This document shows, one piece after another, positions 5,954-6,375 of a stretch of DNA of 6,375 bases (within the stretch, counting starts at the first letter, position 1; every line of letters starts with the position of its first letter). The DNA comes from Candidatus Coatesiibacteriota bacterium (GTDB lineage Bacteria > RBG-13-66-14): the NCBI GenBank assembly GCA_030631385.1, contig DAOVLG010000111.1, positions 1 to 6,375 of the forward strand, read 5' to 3'. Position numbers and translations under genes: made by a program. The notes below the pieces were generated by a model. It was not told the DNA's origin. It searched no databases and saw only the letters and a program-made list of their open reading frames with translations.

Positions 5954-6375
5954 CTATTCTATCTCCCGCTCGAGGCTGTACCCAAGAAGAGACGCCGTCC
6001 GCCACCACTCGTCGGCCAACCGGGTTTCACCGGCACGGTAGTAGGCAAAGCCGAGATCATAGGCGTACTTCCCGTTCTTCGGAGCCAGCGTTACACAGAT
6101 GTTCAACTCCTCGAGGGCCTCCTCGAAACGCCCGTTATAGAGATAGGCCCGACCGAGGAGGTTGTAGTACTCGGGAAAATCCGACCCGAGGCCGCGCGCC
6201 CGCTCCAGGATGTCCAGCGCCTCGGCGTATTCCCCCCGACTGAGGAGAATTATCCCCAGTCCGCGGTAGGCATCGTAGAAACGGTCGTCCCTGACCAGCA
6301 ACTTATCGTAGGACCGCTCTGCCAGGGTGTAGGCATCCTTCGCCTCCAGCGTCAGCCCCAACTCAAGGTGCAAGC
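5954..6375 (-). CDS. Tetratricopeptide-repeat protein, C-terminal part (cut by right window edge)
   Basis: The last 140 or so codons of a TPR protein are present; the true start is beyond the right edge, and the TTG near the edge is only the first in-window leucine codon. Four successive 34-residue helical hairpins can be laid out from the edge inward. Conserved TPR positions show in YDAYRGLGIILLSRGEYAEA, in PEYYNLLGRAYLYNGRFEEA and in GKYAYDLGFAYYRAGE, each with the small/aromatic pattern of helix A and the alanine of helix B. TPR arrays act as protein-protein scaffolds; no catalytic domain or partner is visible here. The gene ends EREIE then TAG, immediately followed in the same frame by the GTG of yicC, and carries the yicC ribosome-binding site in its last codons, so the two are probably co-transcribed. 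Confidence 0.88.
   Translation of the reverse strand, partial: LHLELGLTLEAKDAYTLAERSYDKLLVRDDRFYDAYRGLGIILLSRGEYAEALDILERARGLGSDFPEYYNLLGRAYLYNGRFEEALEELNICVTLAPKNGKYAYDLGFAYYRAGETRLADEWWRTASLLGYSLEREIE
5963..5967 (-). promoter_or_regulatory. Shine-Dalgarno sequence for yicC inside the end of the TPR gene
   Basis: GGGAG on the minus strand lies 9 nt before the GTG at 5953. It supports this GTG, which abuts the preceding TAG, over the in-frame GTG at 5947 (15 nt away) and the ATG at 5938. Confidence 0.5.

Overview
This is a GC-rich bacterial chromosomal segment in which every convincing gene lies on the minus strand, so it reads from right to left. No rRNA, tRNA, CRISPR array, phage or transposase gene was seen. 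The sequence does not fix the organism. GC-rich, tightly overlapping genes, GTG/TTG starts, a Rex repressor, a secreted lipoprotein of the DUF2135-like type and a palindromic GC-rich intergenic repeat suggest a poorly characterised environmental bacterium, perhaps from a candidate phylum. That placement is inference.

Right block (6375 to 3622), in transcription order. The end of a TPR-repeat protein is cut by the right edge. It is followed with no gap by yicC (YicC/YloC-family endoribonuclease), then by gmk (guanylate kinase) after 6 nt. Next, overlapping the gmk stop by 4 nt, comes a lipoprotein gene that is broken. It keeps a full lipoprotein signal peptide and a recognisable two-part beta-rich body, but is interrupted by two in-frame TAG codons, one in-frame TGA and one single-base frameshift. 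Repairing them gives exactly one frame of 274 codons.

Intergenic gap (3243 to 3621). It is AT-rich compared with the genes. It holds a 78-bp compound palindrome resembling a REP/BIME-type dispersed repeat, three copies of TATAAAT, and a weak candidate promoter just upstream of nifS.

Left block (3242 to 1). nifS (cysteine desulfurase) overlaps rex (NADH/NAD+-sensing repressor) by an ATGA. rex runs into a DegT/DnrJ/EryC1/StrS-family sugar aminotransferase, whose stop shares one base with the start of a GT2-family glycosyltransferase cut by the left edge. The block looks like one transcription unit, starting with sulfur mobilisation and redox sensing and ending with surface-glycan synthesis. 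Why these are joined is not clear from the sequence.

Most of the window is ordinary housekeeping and cell-surface biology. No new defence or mobile system was found. The items most worth a second look are the broken but exactly reconstructable lipoprotein gene, the compound palindrome, and the nifS-rex coupling.
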